Shown here: positions 42,765 to 50,972 of the stretch, one piece after another | Layout: every line of letters starts with the position of its first letter | Position numbering within the stretch: the first letter of the stretch is position 1 | Assembly: GCF_000725805.1 (NCBI RefSeq) | Contig: NZ_JOFT01000046.1 | Coordinates: 1 to 64,000 of the forward strand | Direction of reading: 5' to 3' | Length of the DNA: 64,000 bases | Origin: Streptomyces xanthophaeus | GTDB taxonomy: Bacteria > Actinomycetota > Actinomycetes > Streptomycetales > Streptomycetaceae | Notes under the pieces: model-generated | Told to the model about the DNA's origin: nothing | What the model saw: only the letters and a program-made list of their open reading frames with translations | Database searches by the model: none | Translations under genes and position numbers: made by a program

Positions 42765-44219
42765 TCAGACCGTCGTACGGCGACGGCGGCCGGTGCCGGC
42801 CACCAGGGCCGCGCCCATGGCCAGCGCCACGCCGGCGCCGCCGAGGGCCCAGCTGGCGGCCGCGTCGGCCCCGGTGGAGGCGAGCTGGCCGCCGGTCTGG
42901 GTGGTGGTGCCGGTGCCGGTGCCGGTCGTACCGGTTGTGCCGGTACCGCCGGTGGTGGTGGTCGCGGTGCCGGTGCCGGTGGTGGTCCCGGTGCTGCCGG
43001 TGGTGCTGTTGGGGCCTGTGTTGTTGCCATTGCCCGTGTTGTTGATCGGCGTGGTGGTGCCGCCGCCGTTGGGGTGGGGCTTGTTGCCGGTGCCCGGAGC
43101 GGCGGCCAGGATCTGCACCAGGACCGGGCGGCTCTCGCTCTTGACGTTCGAGCCGATGGTGAGGGGGGTGCCCGAGGCGCGGAACTGCGCGTAGCCGAGC
43201 GGGGTGTCACCGGTGAACCGGAGGCGCAGCTTGACGTCGAAGGCCTTGTCCGCGGGGATGGCGAAGCCCGCGAGGCGGTTGACGACGTAGTGACCGGGGC
43301 TGTAGCCGAGTTCCGTGCGCTGCCAGCCGTTCTTGCCGTAGAACTCGACCTTCAGCTGCTCGCCCTTCATGGCCACCCAGTCGGGCCGGGTGAGGCCGAG
43401 GTACAGGTGGAAGTCGTCCAGGGCCGGCTTGCCGGAGTTGTCGACGCGGATGCTGAGGTCCTGCCAGGCCCCGCCTGCCGCGAGGCCGTTCGGCAGGCCC
43501 TCGACGGTGAGCGCGGGGCCCGCGGTCGGAACGGTCATGCCCGAGTCGGGGGTCGCGCCCACGATGCTGGTCTTGTACGTGGCCTGGGGGGAGGTGCTGC
43601 TCTTGTCCCCGGTGCGGCTCACACCGGCGGAGGCGATGTCGAACGGGACGACCGCCGTGTCCGCCGCGAAGCTGATCCGCACGTCGATGTCGTGGACGGC
43701 GCCCACGGCCACGGAGGCGGTCGTGCCGAGCTCGTAGACGAACGCGCGGCTGTTCTGCGGGGCGAGGACCTGCTTCGCCAGCTGCCAGGAGACGGAGCCG
43801 TCCGCCGCGGTGACCCGACGCTCGACCTTGACCTGCGAGGCCTTGATCTTCCCGCTCCACTGGATGACGGAGATCTCGGGCGTGTAGTTCGCGACCGCTA
43901 TGTGCCCCGAGTTGTCGACCTTCACGGTCAGCTGGGTCCAGCTGCCGTCGGCCTTGAAGCCGGTCTTCGGGATCCCCTGCACGCTGACACCGGGCCCCAT
44001 GAGGGTCCCGGTGGACGTCGCTGCCGCGGGGTCCGCGGCCGCCGCGGCCTTCGCCGTCTGCGCCGCGGCTCCGGCGGCCGGTGCGGTGTCGTCCTTCGGC
44101 TGGACGTCCGGCGCGGTCACGGCCGGCTGCTTCTGTTCCTCGGCCATCGCGGGCGTGGTCAGCAGGACCGGACCGACGACGGCGGCGGCCGCGACGGCGG
44201 CGATGTGCTTGATCTTCAC
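42765..44219 (-). CDS. LAxTG-anchored cell-wall surface protein
   Basis: 484 aa from GTG at 44217-44219, with GAGGGGG nine bases before. A signal peptide is followed by a low-complexity Ala/Pro region, then two similar beta-rich units that each start [18 protein letters not shown] and contain [16 protein letters not shown] (about 90-220 and 245-385). A Thr/Gly-rich linker of about 60 residues leads to the sorting signal LASTG, a hydrophobic stretch and RRRR tail. LAxTG is the motif of sortase E in actinobacteria. No known catalytic domain; a structural or adhesive role is likely. A TAAAAT box at about 44251-44256 may be its -10. Confidence 0.85.
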   Translation of the reverse strand: MKIKHIAAVAAAAVVGPVLLTTPAMAEEQKQPAVTAPDVQPKDDTAPAAGAAAQTAKAAAAADPAAATSTGTLMGPGVSVQGIPKTGFKADGSWTQLTVKVDNSGHIAVANYTPEISVIQWSGKIKASQVKVERRVTAADGSVSWQLAKQVLAPQNSRAFVYELGTTASVAVGAVHDIDVRISFAADTAVVPFDIASAGVSRTGDKSSTSPQATYKTSIVGATPDSGMTVPTAGPALTVEGLPNGLAAGGAWQDLSIRVDNSGKPALDDFHLYLGLTRPDWVAMKGEQLKVEFYGKNGWQRTELGYSPGHYVVNRLAGFAIPADKAFDVKLRLRFTGDTPLGYAQFRASGTPLTIGSNVKSESRPVLVQILAAAPGTGNKPHPNGGGTTTPINNTGNGNNTGPNSTTGSTGTTTGTGTATTTTGGTGTTGTTGTGTGTTTQTGGQLASTGADAAASWALGGAGVALAMGAALVAGTGRRRRTTV

Positions 44220-44338
44220 TTCTGGATTCCCCCTCGTTTTGAACATGATCATTTTAGAGGGGGTGGTGGAGCGGGTGTCCGCATATCGGATCACGGGTCG
44301 GACACGAATACCGGACGGCCCCGCTCCGAGGCAGGTGG

Positions 44339-45967
44339 CTACGGCACCGCCGGGTGGTGCAGGCGGCGCCAGTATCCGGCGATGTCCTCGGTGGCGGTGG
44401 TCACCGAGTCCAGGGTCATCGTCGTGCGGGTGTCCCGTCCGTAGCGGTCCCACTGCGGCATGGGGCCGTGGTTGGGGTCGCCGGTGCGGATGAAGGAGAT
44501 CCAGGACGCGTGCACGGTCGCGGCGAGACCGTCCCGGACCCTGGGCCCCAGCCCCGTCAGGAAGGGCGCCTGCGACCACTTGTCGAAGTTGTTGAACACG
44601 AACGGCAGTTCCAGGCAGTGCGCCGCCCCGAGCTGACCGTTGTGCGCCGGTGTCGGGAGGTTGAACTGGTACGCCCAGACCGGACGTCCGCGGGCCGCCC
44701 GCCGTTCGGCCAGTGCCACGCAGGGCATGCGGAACAGGTCGTCGGTGATCAGGTCCATGAGCACGTCCAGCGGGCGGGCGCCCGGCCGGGCCTCTTCGTA
44801 GGCGGTGTAGGCCTGGGCCGCCCGGCTCCCGAAGGTGTTCCGGGCCCTGGCGATCACCTGGTCCTTGGTCGCCGCGGCGTACGGCTCGCTGAGGGCGAAG
44901 GCGAAGTTCGCCTCCTCCCTGGTCCAGCCGATCAGGACCTCGATGTCCGTCCCGGCCCCGCTGAGCAGCAGGTCGGCCGGGTGGCGGTCCAGGGTGACCT
45001 CGTCGATCACCGGCAGGAAGGGGGTCGACCAGTACCCCCACTGCCCGGTGCGCCCGAACATCTCGAAGGTGGCGGCGACCAGGCGCGGCCAGGGCACGGC
45101 CCGGAGCTCCGTCACGTCCTTGGCCCCGAGGATGTTCAGGAAGGTCGCGGTGCGCTGCAGGGACTCGGCCCTGGTGGGGATCTTCAGCCCGAGCGGCGGG
45201 CTCTGCAGGATCGCGCGCCGGAACAGCGGGCGGCCCTTGGTCCGGGCGCCGGCCAGCGCCGCGACCGACAGCGCGCCGCCGGACTGGCCGGCGACGGTGA
45301 TGTCGTCCGGGTCGCCGCCGAAGGCGGCGATGTTCTCCCGTACCCAGTTCAGTGCGGCCAGTTGGTCGGTGAGCCAGAAGTTCCCGCCCGCGCCGTCCTC
45401 CCCGAAGTAGAGGTAACCCAGAGGTCCGAGGCGGTAGTTGATGGTCACGACGACGAGGTCGCCGTTGCGGGCGAAGGTCTCGCCGGAGTAGTTGGGCATC
45501 GAGCCGGACCCGGAGATGAACCCGCCGCCGTGGATCCACACCATCACCGGCCGTTTGGCGCCGCCGGTTCCGGGCGTCCAGACGTTGAGCGTGAGGCAGT
45601 CCTCGTCGAAGGGGGGCGAGCCGTGTGTCCCGAGCACCTGGTCACCGCCCTCCCGGTAGGGCTGCGGGGCGCTCGGGCCGAAGGCGACCGCGTCGCGGAC
45701 CCCCTGCCATCCCGGATGCGGCTGGGCCGGCCGCCACCGCAGGGGGCCGACGGGCGGCGCCGCGTAGGGCACGCCCTTGAAGACGCCGAGACCCCCTTCG
45801 GCGCTTCCGCGCAGTCGGCCCGCGGGCGCGTCGACCACGGGCGAGGACGCGGACGTGCGCGGGGCGGCCTGCGCCGTGCCCGCTCCCGGCATGCCGGAGA
45901 GCAGCGCGGCACCGGCCAGTACCCCGCTGTTCCTGAGGATCTTGCGCCGCGATGGATCGTCGGTCAT
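44339..45967 (-). CDS. Tat-exported type B carboxylesterase
   Basis: 542 aa with GGAGTG before the ATG. The N-terminus SRRKILRNSGVLAGAALLSG is a Tat signal. Carboxylesterase motifs are intact: DEDCLTLNVWTP, GGDPDDITVAGQSGGA (nucleophile Ser), Glu in WTREEANF and His in GAAHCLELPF. It is strongly similar over its whole length to the cytoplasmic esterase at 20171-21673, so the two are paralogues with different locations. It is divergent from the branched-chain-type ABC importer and shares an intergenic region with it. Confidence 0.9.
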   Translation of the reverse strand: MTDDPSRRKILRNSGVLAGAALLSGMPGAGTAQAAPRTSASSPVVDAPAGRLRGSAEGGLGVFKGVPYAAPPVGPLRWRPAQPHPGWQGVRDAVAFGPSAPQPYREGGDQVLGTHGSPPFDEDCLTLNVWTPGTGGAKRPVMVWIHGGGFISGSGSMPNYSGETFARNGDLVVVTINYRLGPLGYLYFGEDGAGGNFWLTDQLAALNWVRENIAAFGGDPDDITVAGQSGGALSVAALAGARTKGRPLFRRAILQSPPLGLKIPTRAESLQRTATFLNILGAKDVTELRAVPWPRLVAATFEMFGRTGQWGYWSTPFLPVIDEVTLDRHPADLLLSGAGTDIEVLIGWTREEANFAFALSEPYAAATKDQVIARARNTFGSRAAQAYTAYEEARPGARPLDVLMDLITDDLFRMPCVALAERRAARGRPVWAYQFNLPTPAHNGQLGAAHCLELPFVFNNFDKWSQAPFLTGLGPRVRDGLAATVHASWISFIRTGDPNHGPMPQWDRYGRDTRTTMTLDSVTTATEDIAGYWRRLHHPAVP

Positions 45968-46036
45968 GGTGCTTCACTCCCTGACTGATCAAGAGCCCGT
46001 CGCCGAATTTGCATGGCGTTATTTTGACGAGGGTCA

Positions 46037-46066
46037 GTGTTACGACATGCCTGAGGCCGGGGTCAA
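46037..46066 (-). promoter_or_regulatory. Promoter of the Tat-exported esterase
   Basis: On the minus strand TTGACC (46061-46066), an 18-base spacer and TAACAC (46037-46042) fit a vegetative promoter about 70 bases before the esterase start. Confidence 0.6.
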
Positions 46067-46116
46067 GGGGTGCGTGCTGCCCGCACTCCCCGTACGTAAC
46101 GCAATATCGCGAACTC

Positions 46117-46152
46117 TTGACGTGCGTCGGTGATACGCGATAGACACGTGTC
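46117..46152 (+). promoter_or_regulatory. Promoter of the ABC importer operon with ACACGTGT palindrome
   Basis: TTGACG (46117-46122), an 18-base spacer and TAGACA (46141-46146). The palindrome GACACGTGTC (46143-46152) overlaps the -10 and shares its ACACGTGT core with the TTACACGTGTAA operators elsewhere, but lacks the outer TTA/TAA. It could be a weak site of the same LacI protein or of another regulator. Confidence 0.5.
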
Positions 46153-46354
46153 ACTTCCGATATCCCTGCCGGGCGGTCAGCGCCCTCACCCAGGCATCGG
46201 CCTCGCTTCGAGCCCGTCCGGGCGGCGACGACACGCGCATCCCGACCGGCAGCCGGGCCGGCCCTGGAGCCGGCCCCTCCTCTGGGACCCCTTAAGGCAG
46301 CCCCATCAGCAACATCCGGCCCGTCAGGGCCGGTTGACAACGTTCGGAGTTTCC

Positions 46355-47533
46355 ATGGCAGGTCGATTTCGTCCCGTTGGTCTGATCGCCGTGACGACGG
46401 CAGCCCTCTTCCTGACCACGGCATGTGGTGGCGCCAGCCTGGGGACAGGCGACGGCGACAAGCAGAACGGGCCCGTGAAGATCGGGCTCCTGGTCCCGCA
46501 GTCGGGGACCTACAAGGCGCTGGGCGACGACATGAAGCAGGGCTTCGAGCTCTACGTCGAACGGCACGGCGGCAAGCTCGGCGGGCGCGAGGTGGAGATC
46601 GTGATCGCGGACGAGGGGGAGACCGCCGACTCGGGCAAGGCCGCGGCGGAGAAGCTGGTCAAGCAGGACCGCGTGCTGGCGGTGAGCGGCGTGGTCAGCT
46701 CCGCCACCATCAACGGGGTCAAGGACCTCTTCGAGAGCAGCAAGGTCCCGCTCGTCGGTTCGAACGCCTCACCCACCACCCTCACCGGGACCCAGTACAT
46801 CTGGCGCACCTCGTACGTCAACGACGAACCCGGCAAGGCCCTCGGCAAGCACGTGGCCGAGCAGGCCGGCGGGCCGGTCTTCCTGATCGCCGCCGGCTAC
46901 CAGGCGGGCAAGGACGAGGTGGACGGCTTCAAGTCCACCTTCCTCCCGGCGGGCGGCCAACTCGCGGGGGAGGAGGTCTACACCCCGTTCCCCGGGACCA
47001 AGAACTTCCAGCCGTACCTCGCACAGATCGAGCGCTCCGGAGCCAAGGCCGTCTTCTGCTTCTACGCGGGCGGCGCGGCCGTCGACTTCGTCAAGCAGTA
47101 CCGGGACTTCGGCCTGGCCGGCAAGATCCCCCTCTACGCGCCCGGCTTCCTCACCGAGGGCGGAGTGCTCAAGGGGCAGGGCGAGGCGGCCGAGGGCGTC
47201 CTCACCGCGCTCAACTACAGCGCCGACCTGGACAACGCCGCCAACAAGGAGTTCGCCCCCGCCTACAAGTCCGCCTACGGCGCCGACCCGACCACCTACG
47301 CCATGGCCTCATGGGACGCGGCGCAGGTCCTCGACCGGGCGATCAAGGCCGCCGGTGACACGGCGACCCCGGAAACGGTCAACGCCGCCATCGCCAGGAC
47401 GGGGGACGTCGACAGCCCCCGGGGCACCTGGCGCTTCAACAGCGGCGGCACGCCCGTCCAGCCCTGGTACCTGCGCGAGGTCAAGCAGGGGACCAACACC
47501 GTCAGCTCCGAGCTCATCCGGCTGGGCGGCTGA
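46355..47533 (+). CDS. Branched-chain amino acid-type ABC transporter substrate-binding lipoprotein
   Basis: 392 aa from ATG at 46355 with GGAG upstream. The lipobox is FLTTAC, cut before the Cys, so it is a membrane-anchored binding protein. The domain starts VKIGLLVPQSGTY, the usual Peripla_BP_6 (LivK-type) opening, with later AVSGVVSSAT and GSNASPTTLT. It begins a five-gene operon with two permeases and two ATPases. This class also transports amides, short peptides and aromatic acids, so the substrate is open; the convergent M20 peptidase/esterase operon hints at an amino acid conjugate. Confidence 0.88.
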   Translation: MAGRFRPVGLIAVTTAALFLTTACGGASLGTGDGDKQNGPVKIGLLVPQSGTYKALGDDMKQGFELYVERHGGKLGGREVEIVIADEGETADSGKAAAEKLVKQDRVLAVSGVVSSATINGVKDLFESSKVPLVGSNASPTTLTGTQYIWRTSYVNDEPGKALGKHVAEQAGGPVFLIAAGYQAGKDEVDGFKSTFLPAGGQLAGEEVYTPFPGTKNFQPYLAQIERSGAKAVFCFYAGGAAVDFVKQYRDFGLAGKIPLYAPGFLTEGGVLKGQGEAAEGVLTALNYSADLDNAANKEFAPAYKSAYGADPTTYAMASWDAAQVLDRAIKAAGDTATPETVNAAIARTGDVDSPRGTWRFNSGGTPVQPWYLREVKQGTNTVSSELIRLGG

Positions 47534-47534
47534 C

Positions 47535-48413
47535 ATGTACGGATGGTTGGACGGCAACTTCGTCAGCGTCATCGACGGGGTCGCCTTCGGTCTGCTGCTG
47601 TTCACGATCGCGGTCGGCCTCTCCCTGGTCTTCGGCATGATGGACGTGCTCAACCTGGCCCACGGCACGCTCTACCTCGCCGGGGCCTACGTCGCCTACG
47701 CCCTGTCCGACGGAAGCCTGTGGGGCCTGCTCCTCGCACTGGCGGCCGGTGTCCTCGTGGGCACCCTGGGCGGAGCGGCGCTGACGTTCCTCACCCAGCC
47801 GCTGGCCCGGCGCGGCCACCTGGACCAGGCCGTGCTCACGCTCGGCGTCACCTTCATCGTCGCCGACCTCCTCGCCGCCGCCTTCGGCGGCGAGGTGCTC
47901 CCCACCGACCCGCCCACCGTCCTGCGCGGGACGGTGGACCTCCTCGGCCACGCCTATCCGGTCTACCGGCTCGTCTTCATCGGCGTCGCGGCCGGCCTGG
48001 CCGCCGCCGTGTACCTCGTGTTCGAACGCAGCTCGCTCGGAGCCCTGGTACGGGCCACCGTCGCCGACCGGGACATGGTCCGCGCACTGGGCGTCGACAT
48101 CCGCAAGGTCCTCTACGGGGTCTTCGCGCTCGGCGCGGCCCTGGCCGTGGTCGGCGGCGTCCTCGGGGCGCCGATCCTGGGCCCCGGCCCCGGCGTCGAC
48201 GAGACCGTCCTCGTCCTCTCGCTCGTCGTCGTGGTCGTCGGCGGTCTCGGATCCGTACGCGGCGCGCTCGCCGGCGCGCTCCTCATCGGCCAGGTGCAGA
48301 CACTCGGGGTGGCGCTGCTCCCGGAGTACGCGCCCTTCCTGCTCTTCGGCACCATGCTGGCCGTGCTCGTCGTCCGCCCGCACGGCCTGGTCCCCTCGGG
48401 GGTACGCACATGA
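47535..48413 (+). CDS. ABC transporter permease, LivH type
   Basis: 292 aa, one base after the binding-protein stop. About eight transmembrane segments and the family motifs LSLVFGMMDVLNLAHGTLYLAG and TVADRDMVRALGVDI (in separate parts) are visible. Its stop overlaps the start of the next permease (ATGA). It forms the translocation pore with the LivM-type permease. Confidence 0.92.
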   Translation: MYGWLDGNFVSVIDGVAFGLLLFTIAVGLSLVFGMMDVLNLAHGTLYLAGAYVAYALSDGSLWGLLLALAAGVLVGTLGGAALTFLTQPLARRGHLDQAVLTLGVTFIVADLLAAAFGGEVLPTDPPTVLRGTVDLLGHAYPVYRLVFIGVAAGLAAAVYLVFERSSLGALVRATVADRDMVRALGVDIRKVLYGVFALGAALAVVGGVLGAPILGPGPGVDETVLVLSLVVVVVGGLGSVRGALAGALLIGQVQTLGVALLPEYAPFLLFGTMLAVLVVRPHGLVPSGVRT

Positions 48414-49396
48414 GCCCCTCCGGATCCGCCGGATCCCCCGCACGCAGGCTGCGGCGGCTGTCCGTGACCGCCGTCGTCCTCGGGCTCGCGGCGGCACCCT
48501 TCCTCCTCGGCCCGTACGCCGTCGGCACCCTGTCCCGCATCCTGGTGTTCGCCCTCCTCGCGATCAGCGTCAACCTGCTCACCGGCCTGACCGGACTGCC
48601 GACCCTCGGCCAGTCGGCCTACTTCGGCGTCGGCGCGTACACGGCGGCCGTCGTCGCGACCCGGCTCACCGACATCGGGGTGCTCCAACTGCTCATCGCC
48701 GCCGCGGTCTCCGCACTGGTGGCCGTGCCCACGGGATGGCTGGCGGTGCGGGCCCGGGGCGTGGTGTTCCTGATGCTGACGCTGGCCATCGGCGAGATCG
48801 CCTACAGCGCCGCCGTCAACTGGAAGTCGCTGACCAACGGCACCGACGGTCTGTCGGGCATCCCGCCCGTCGTACCGCTGCCGGGCATGGCCGCGCTGGA
48901 ACTCGACGGGCTGGTGTACTTCTACGTCCTGGCCGTGTTCCTGGCGCTCTTCGCGGCCGTCTCCCGCCTGGGCGCGACACCGTTCGCCCTCGCCCTGCGC
49001 GGAATCCGCGACAACGAGCGCCGCATGAGCGCGATCGGATACCCCACCCGCCGGTACGCCCTGGCCGTCTACTGCGGCGCCGGTGCGCTGGCCGGAGTCG
49101 CAGGCGGCCTGTGGGTGTCGGTGCAGCGGTTCGTCTCGCCCGGCGACGCCGGATTCGAGATCGCAGCCCTTGCCCTGCTCGCCGTCGTCATCGGCGGCTC
49201 CGGCTCGCTGTGGGGAGCCTGCGCCGGGGCCGCCCTCGTCTGGCTCACCCGCGACTACCTCGGAAACCTCGAAGCCGTCGCGGGCCGCGGGCCCCTGCTG
49301 CTCGGACTGTTCTTCGTCATCGCCGTCTACGCGCTCCCCCGCGGGCTCGCCGGCGTACGGCTCCCGCCCCAGCTGACCCGGAAGAGGACGGCGTGA
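48410..49396 (+). CDS. ABC transporter permease, LivM type
   Basis: 328 aa. Family motifs are LTGLPTLGQSAYFGVGAY and RGIRDNERRMSAIGY with multiple transmembrane segments. The LivM loop motif (IRDNERRMSAIGY) contacts the ATPases. It overlaps the genes on both sides by 4 bases, so the operon is tightly coupled. Confidence 0.92.
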   Translation: MSPSGSAGSPARRLRRLSVTAVVLGLAAAPFLLGPYAVGTLSRILVFALLAISVNLLTGLTGLPTLGQSAYFGVGAYTAAVVATRLTDIGVLQLLIAAAVSALVAVPTGWLAVRARGVVFLMLTLAIGEIAYSAAVNWKSLTNGTDGLSGIPPVVPLPGMAALELDGLVYFYVLAVFLALFAAVSRLGATPFALALRGIRDNERRMSAIGYPTRRYALAVYCGAGALAGVAGGLWVSVQRFVSPGDAGFEIAALALLAVVIGGSGSLWGACAGAALVWLTRDYLGNLEAVAGRGPLLLGLFFVIAVYALPRGLAGVRLPPQLTRKRTA

Positions 49397-50154
49397 CAGA
49401 ACACGAACTCCTGGAACTGCGCCAGGTGTCCCGGCACTTCGGCTCCTTCCGGGCCCTGGACGAGGTGGACCTCACCGTGCGCCAGGGTGCCCGGCACGCG
49501 GTCATCGGCCCGAACGGCGCGGGCAAGTCGACCCTGTTCGGCCTGATCTCGGGAACGCTGGCGACGACCGCCGGAACCATCCGCGTCGACGGGCTGGACG
49601 TGACCGGGCTGCCCGTGGACCGCCGGGTCGGACTCGGCGTCGCCGCGACGTTCCAGCACTCCAGCCTCTTCCTGCGGGAGACCGTGCTGGAGAACGTACT
49701 GCTCGCCGTGCTGCGCCGGGCCGGTGCCGGACTCGGCGGCTGGCGCAGGGTGAGTGCCCGGACGGCGGCGATCGCGCAGGCGCGGACGCTGCTGGAGCGG
49801 GTCGGCCTGCCCACCCGGCACGAGGTCCAAGCGGCCGCCCTCTCGCACGGCGAACGGCGGCAGCTGGAGGTCGCCGTGGCCCTGGCCACCGAACCCCGGC
49901 TGCTGCTCCTGGACGAACCGGCCGCCGGGATGTCCCCGGCGGAGACGGCGCGGCTCACCGAACTCGTCGCCGCCCTTCCCGCCGAAGTGACGGTTCTCCT
50001 GATCGAACACGACCTCGACATGGTCTTCGAGCTCGCCGACACGGTGACCGTCATGCACCTCGGCAGACACCTGTTGACCGGAACCCCGGACGAGGTGCGG
50101 GCCTCCAGCGAGGTCCAGAGCGCCTATCTCGGCACGATGGAGGCCGCCTCGTGA
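49393..50154 (+). CDS. ABC transporter ATP-binding protein, LivG type
   Basis: 253 aa from GTG at 49393. Walker A is IGPNGAGKST, the signature motif is LSHGERRQLEVAVAL (LSHGE in place of LSGGE), and Walker B is LLLLDEPAAGMS. The C-terminus SAYLG is typical of LivG. It overlaps LivM and LivF-type genes by 4 bases each. Confidence 0.92.
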   Translation: MTEHELLELRQVSRHFGSFRALDEVDLTVRQGARHAVIGPNGAGKSTLFGLISGTLATTAGTIRVDGLDVTGLPVDRRVGLGVAATFQHSSLFLRETVLENVLLAVLRRAGAGLGGWRRVSARTAAIAQARTLLERVGLPTRHEVQAAALSHGERRQLEVAVALATEPRLLLLDEPAAGMSPAETARLTELVAALPAEVTVLLIEHDLDMVFELADTVTVMHLGRHLLTGTPDEVRASSEVQSAYLGTMEAAS

Positions 50155-50858
50155 AGCCCTTCTTCAGCATCCGCGGCCTGAGCTCCGGTTACGCCGGGGG
50201 CGTGGTCCTCGGAGGTGTCGACCTCGACCTCGACGAAGGCGGGATCGTCGCGGTCCTCGGCCGCAACGGGGTCGGCAAGACCACCCTCATATCGACCGTC
50301 ATGGGACTCGTCCGGCCGTACCAAGGCAGCGTCACCCTCGGCGGCCGCGAGCTCGCCGGATCCCGTGTCGACGTGATCGCCCGGGCCGGGGTGGGCGTCG
50401 TTCCGCAGGGCCGCCGGGTCTTCGCGCCGCTGACCGTGGCCGAGCACCTGGCGATCGCCGCGAGGCGACCGGCCCGGGGCCCGTGGACGAGGGCCCGCAT
50501 CCTCGACCTGCTCCCACGGCTGGGGGAGCGGCTCGGGCACCGCGGCGACCAGCTCTCCGGCGGGGAACAGCAGATGCTCGCGATCGCCCGCGCCCTGCTG
50601 GGGAATCCGAGCCTCCTGCTCCTCGACGAGCCGTCCGACGGCCTCGCCCCCGCGATCGTCGCCCAGGTCGGCGAGGTCATCCGCGAGGTGGGTGCGCAGG
50701 GCATGTCGGTGGTCCTCGTCGAACAGAACCTGGGGCTGGCCTTCTCCGTGGCCCAGGACGTGGCCGTCATGCAGAAGGGCCGCATCGTCCACGAGGCGGC
50801 CTGTGCGGACTTCCGGTCCAGTCCCGAGGACCGGCGGCGCCTGCTGGGCGTCGACTGA
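50151..50858 (+). CDS. ABC transporter ATP-binding protein, LivF type
   Basis: 235 aa from GTG at 50151. Walker A is LGRNGVGKTTL, the signature is LSGGEQQMLAIARAL and Walker B is LLLLDEPSDGLAP, with the LivF-specific VVPQGRRVFAPLTV segment. Last gene of the importer operon; a strong hairpin follows at 50931-50968. Confidence 0.92.
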   Translation: MKPFFSIRGLSSGYAGGVVLGGVDLDLDEGGIVAVLGRNGVGKTTLISTVMGLVRPYQGSVTLGGRELAGSRVDVIARAGVGVVPQGRRVFAPLTVAEHLAIAARRPARGPWTRARILDLLPRLGERLGHRGDQLSGGEQQMLAIARALLGNPSLLLLDEPSDGLAPAIVAQVGEVIREVGAQGMSVVLVEQNLGLAFSVAQDVAVMQKGRIVHEAACADFRSSPEDRRRLLGVD

Positions 50859-50930
50859 CCGATGCCCGGCCGCCGGCCGGACGAGGCCTGACCGCCGCCT
50901 GACCGCCGCCTGACCGAGGGCTGACCGAGG

Positions 50931-50968
50931 GCTGTGGGACGAGCACCCGCCGGGGCTCGTCCCACAGC
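50931..50968. terminator. Bidirectional terminator between importer and esterase operons
   Basis: Perfect 14-base arms GCTGTGGGACGAGC (50931-50944) and its complement (50955-50968) around a 10-base loop, between the convergent LivF-type and esterase genes. The stretch just before it (50887-50933) contains short CTGACCGCCGC and CTGACCGAGGG tandem repeats. Confidence 0.85.
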
Positions 50969-50972
50969 CACG

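Noticed and set aside
42765..45539. A 924-residue open frame joining esterase and surface-protein regions
   Set aside because: The N-terminal part is the wrong frame of the Tat-exported esterase; the true surface protein starts with its signal peptide at 44219.
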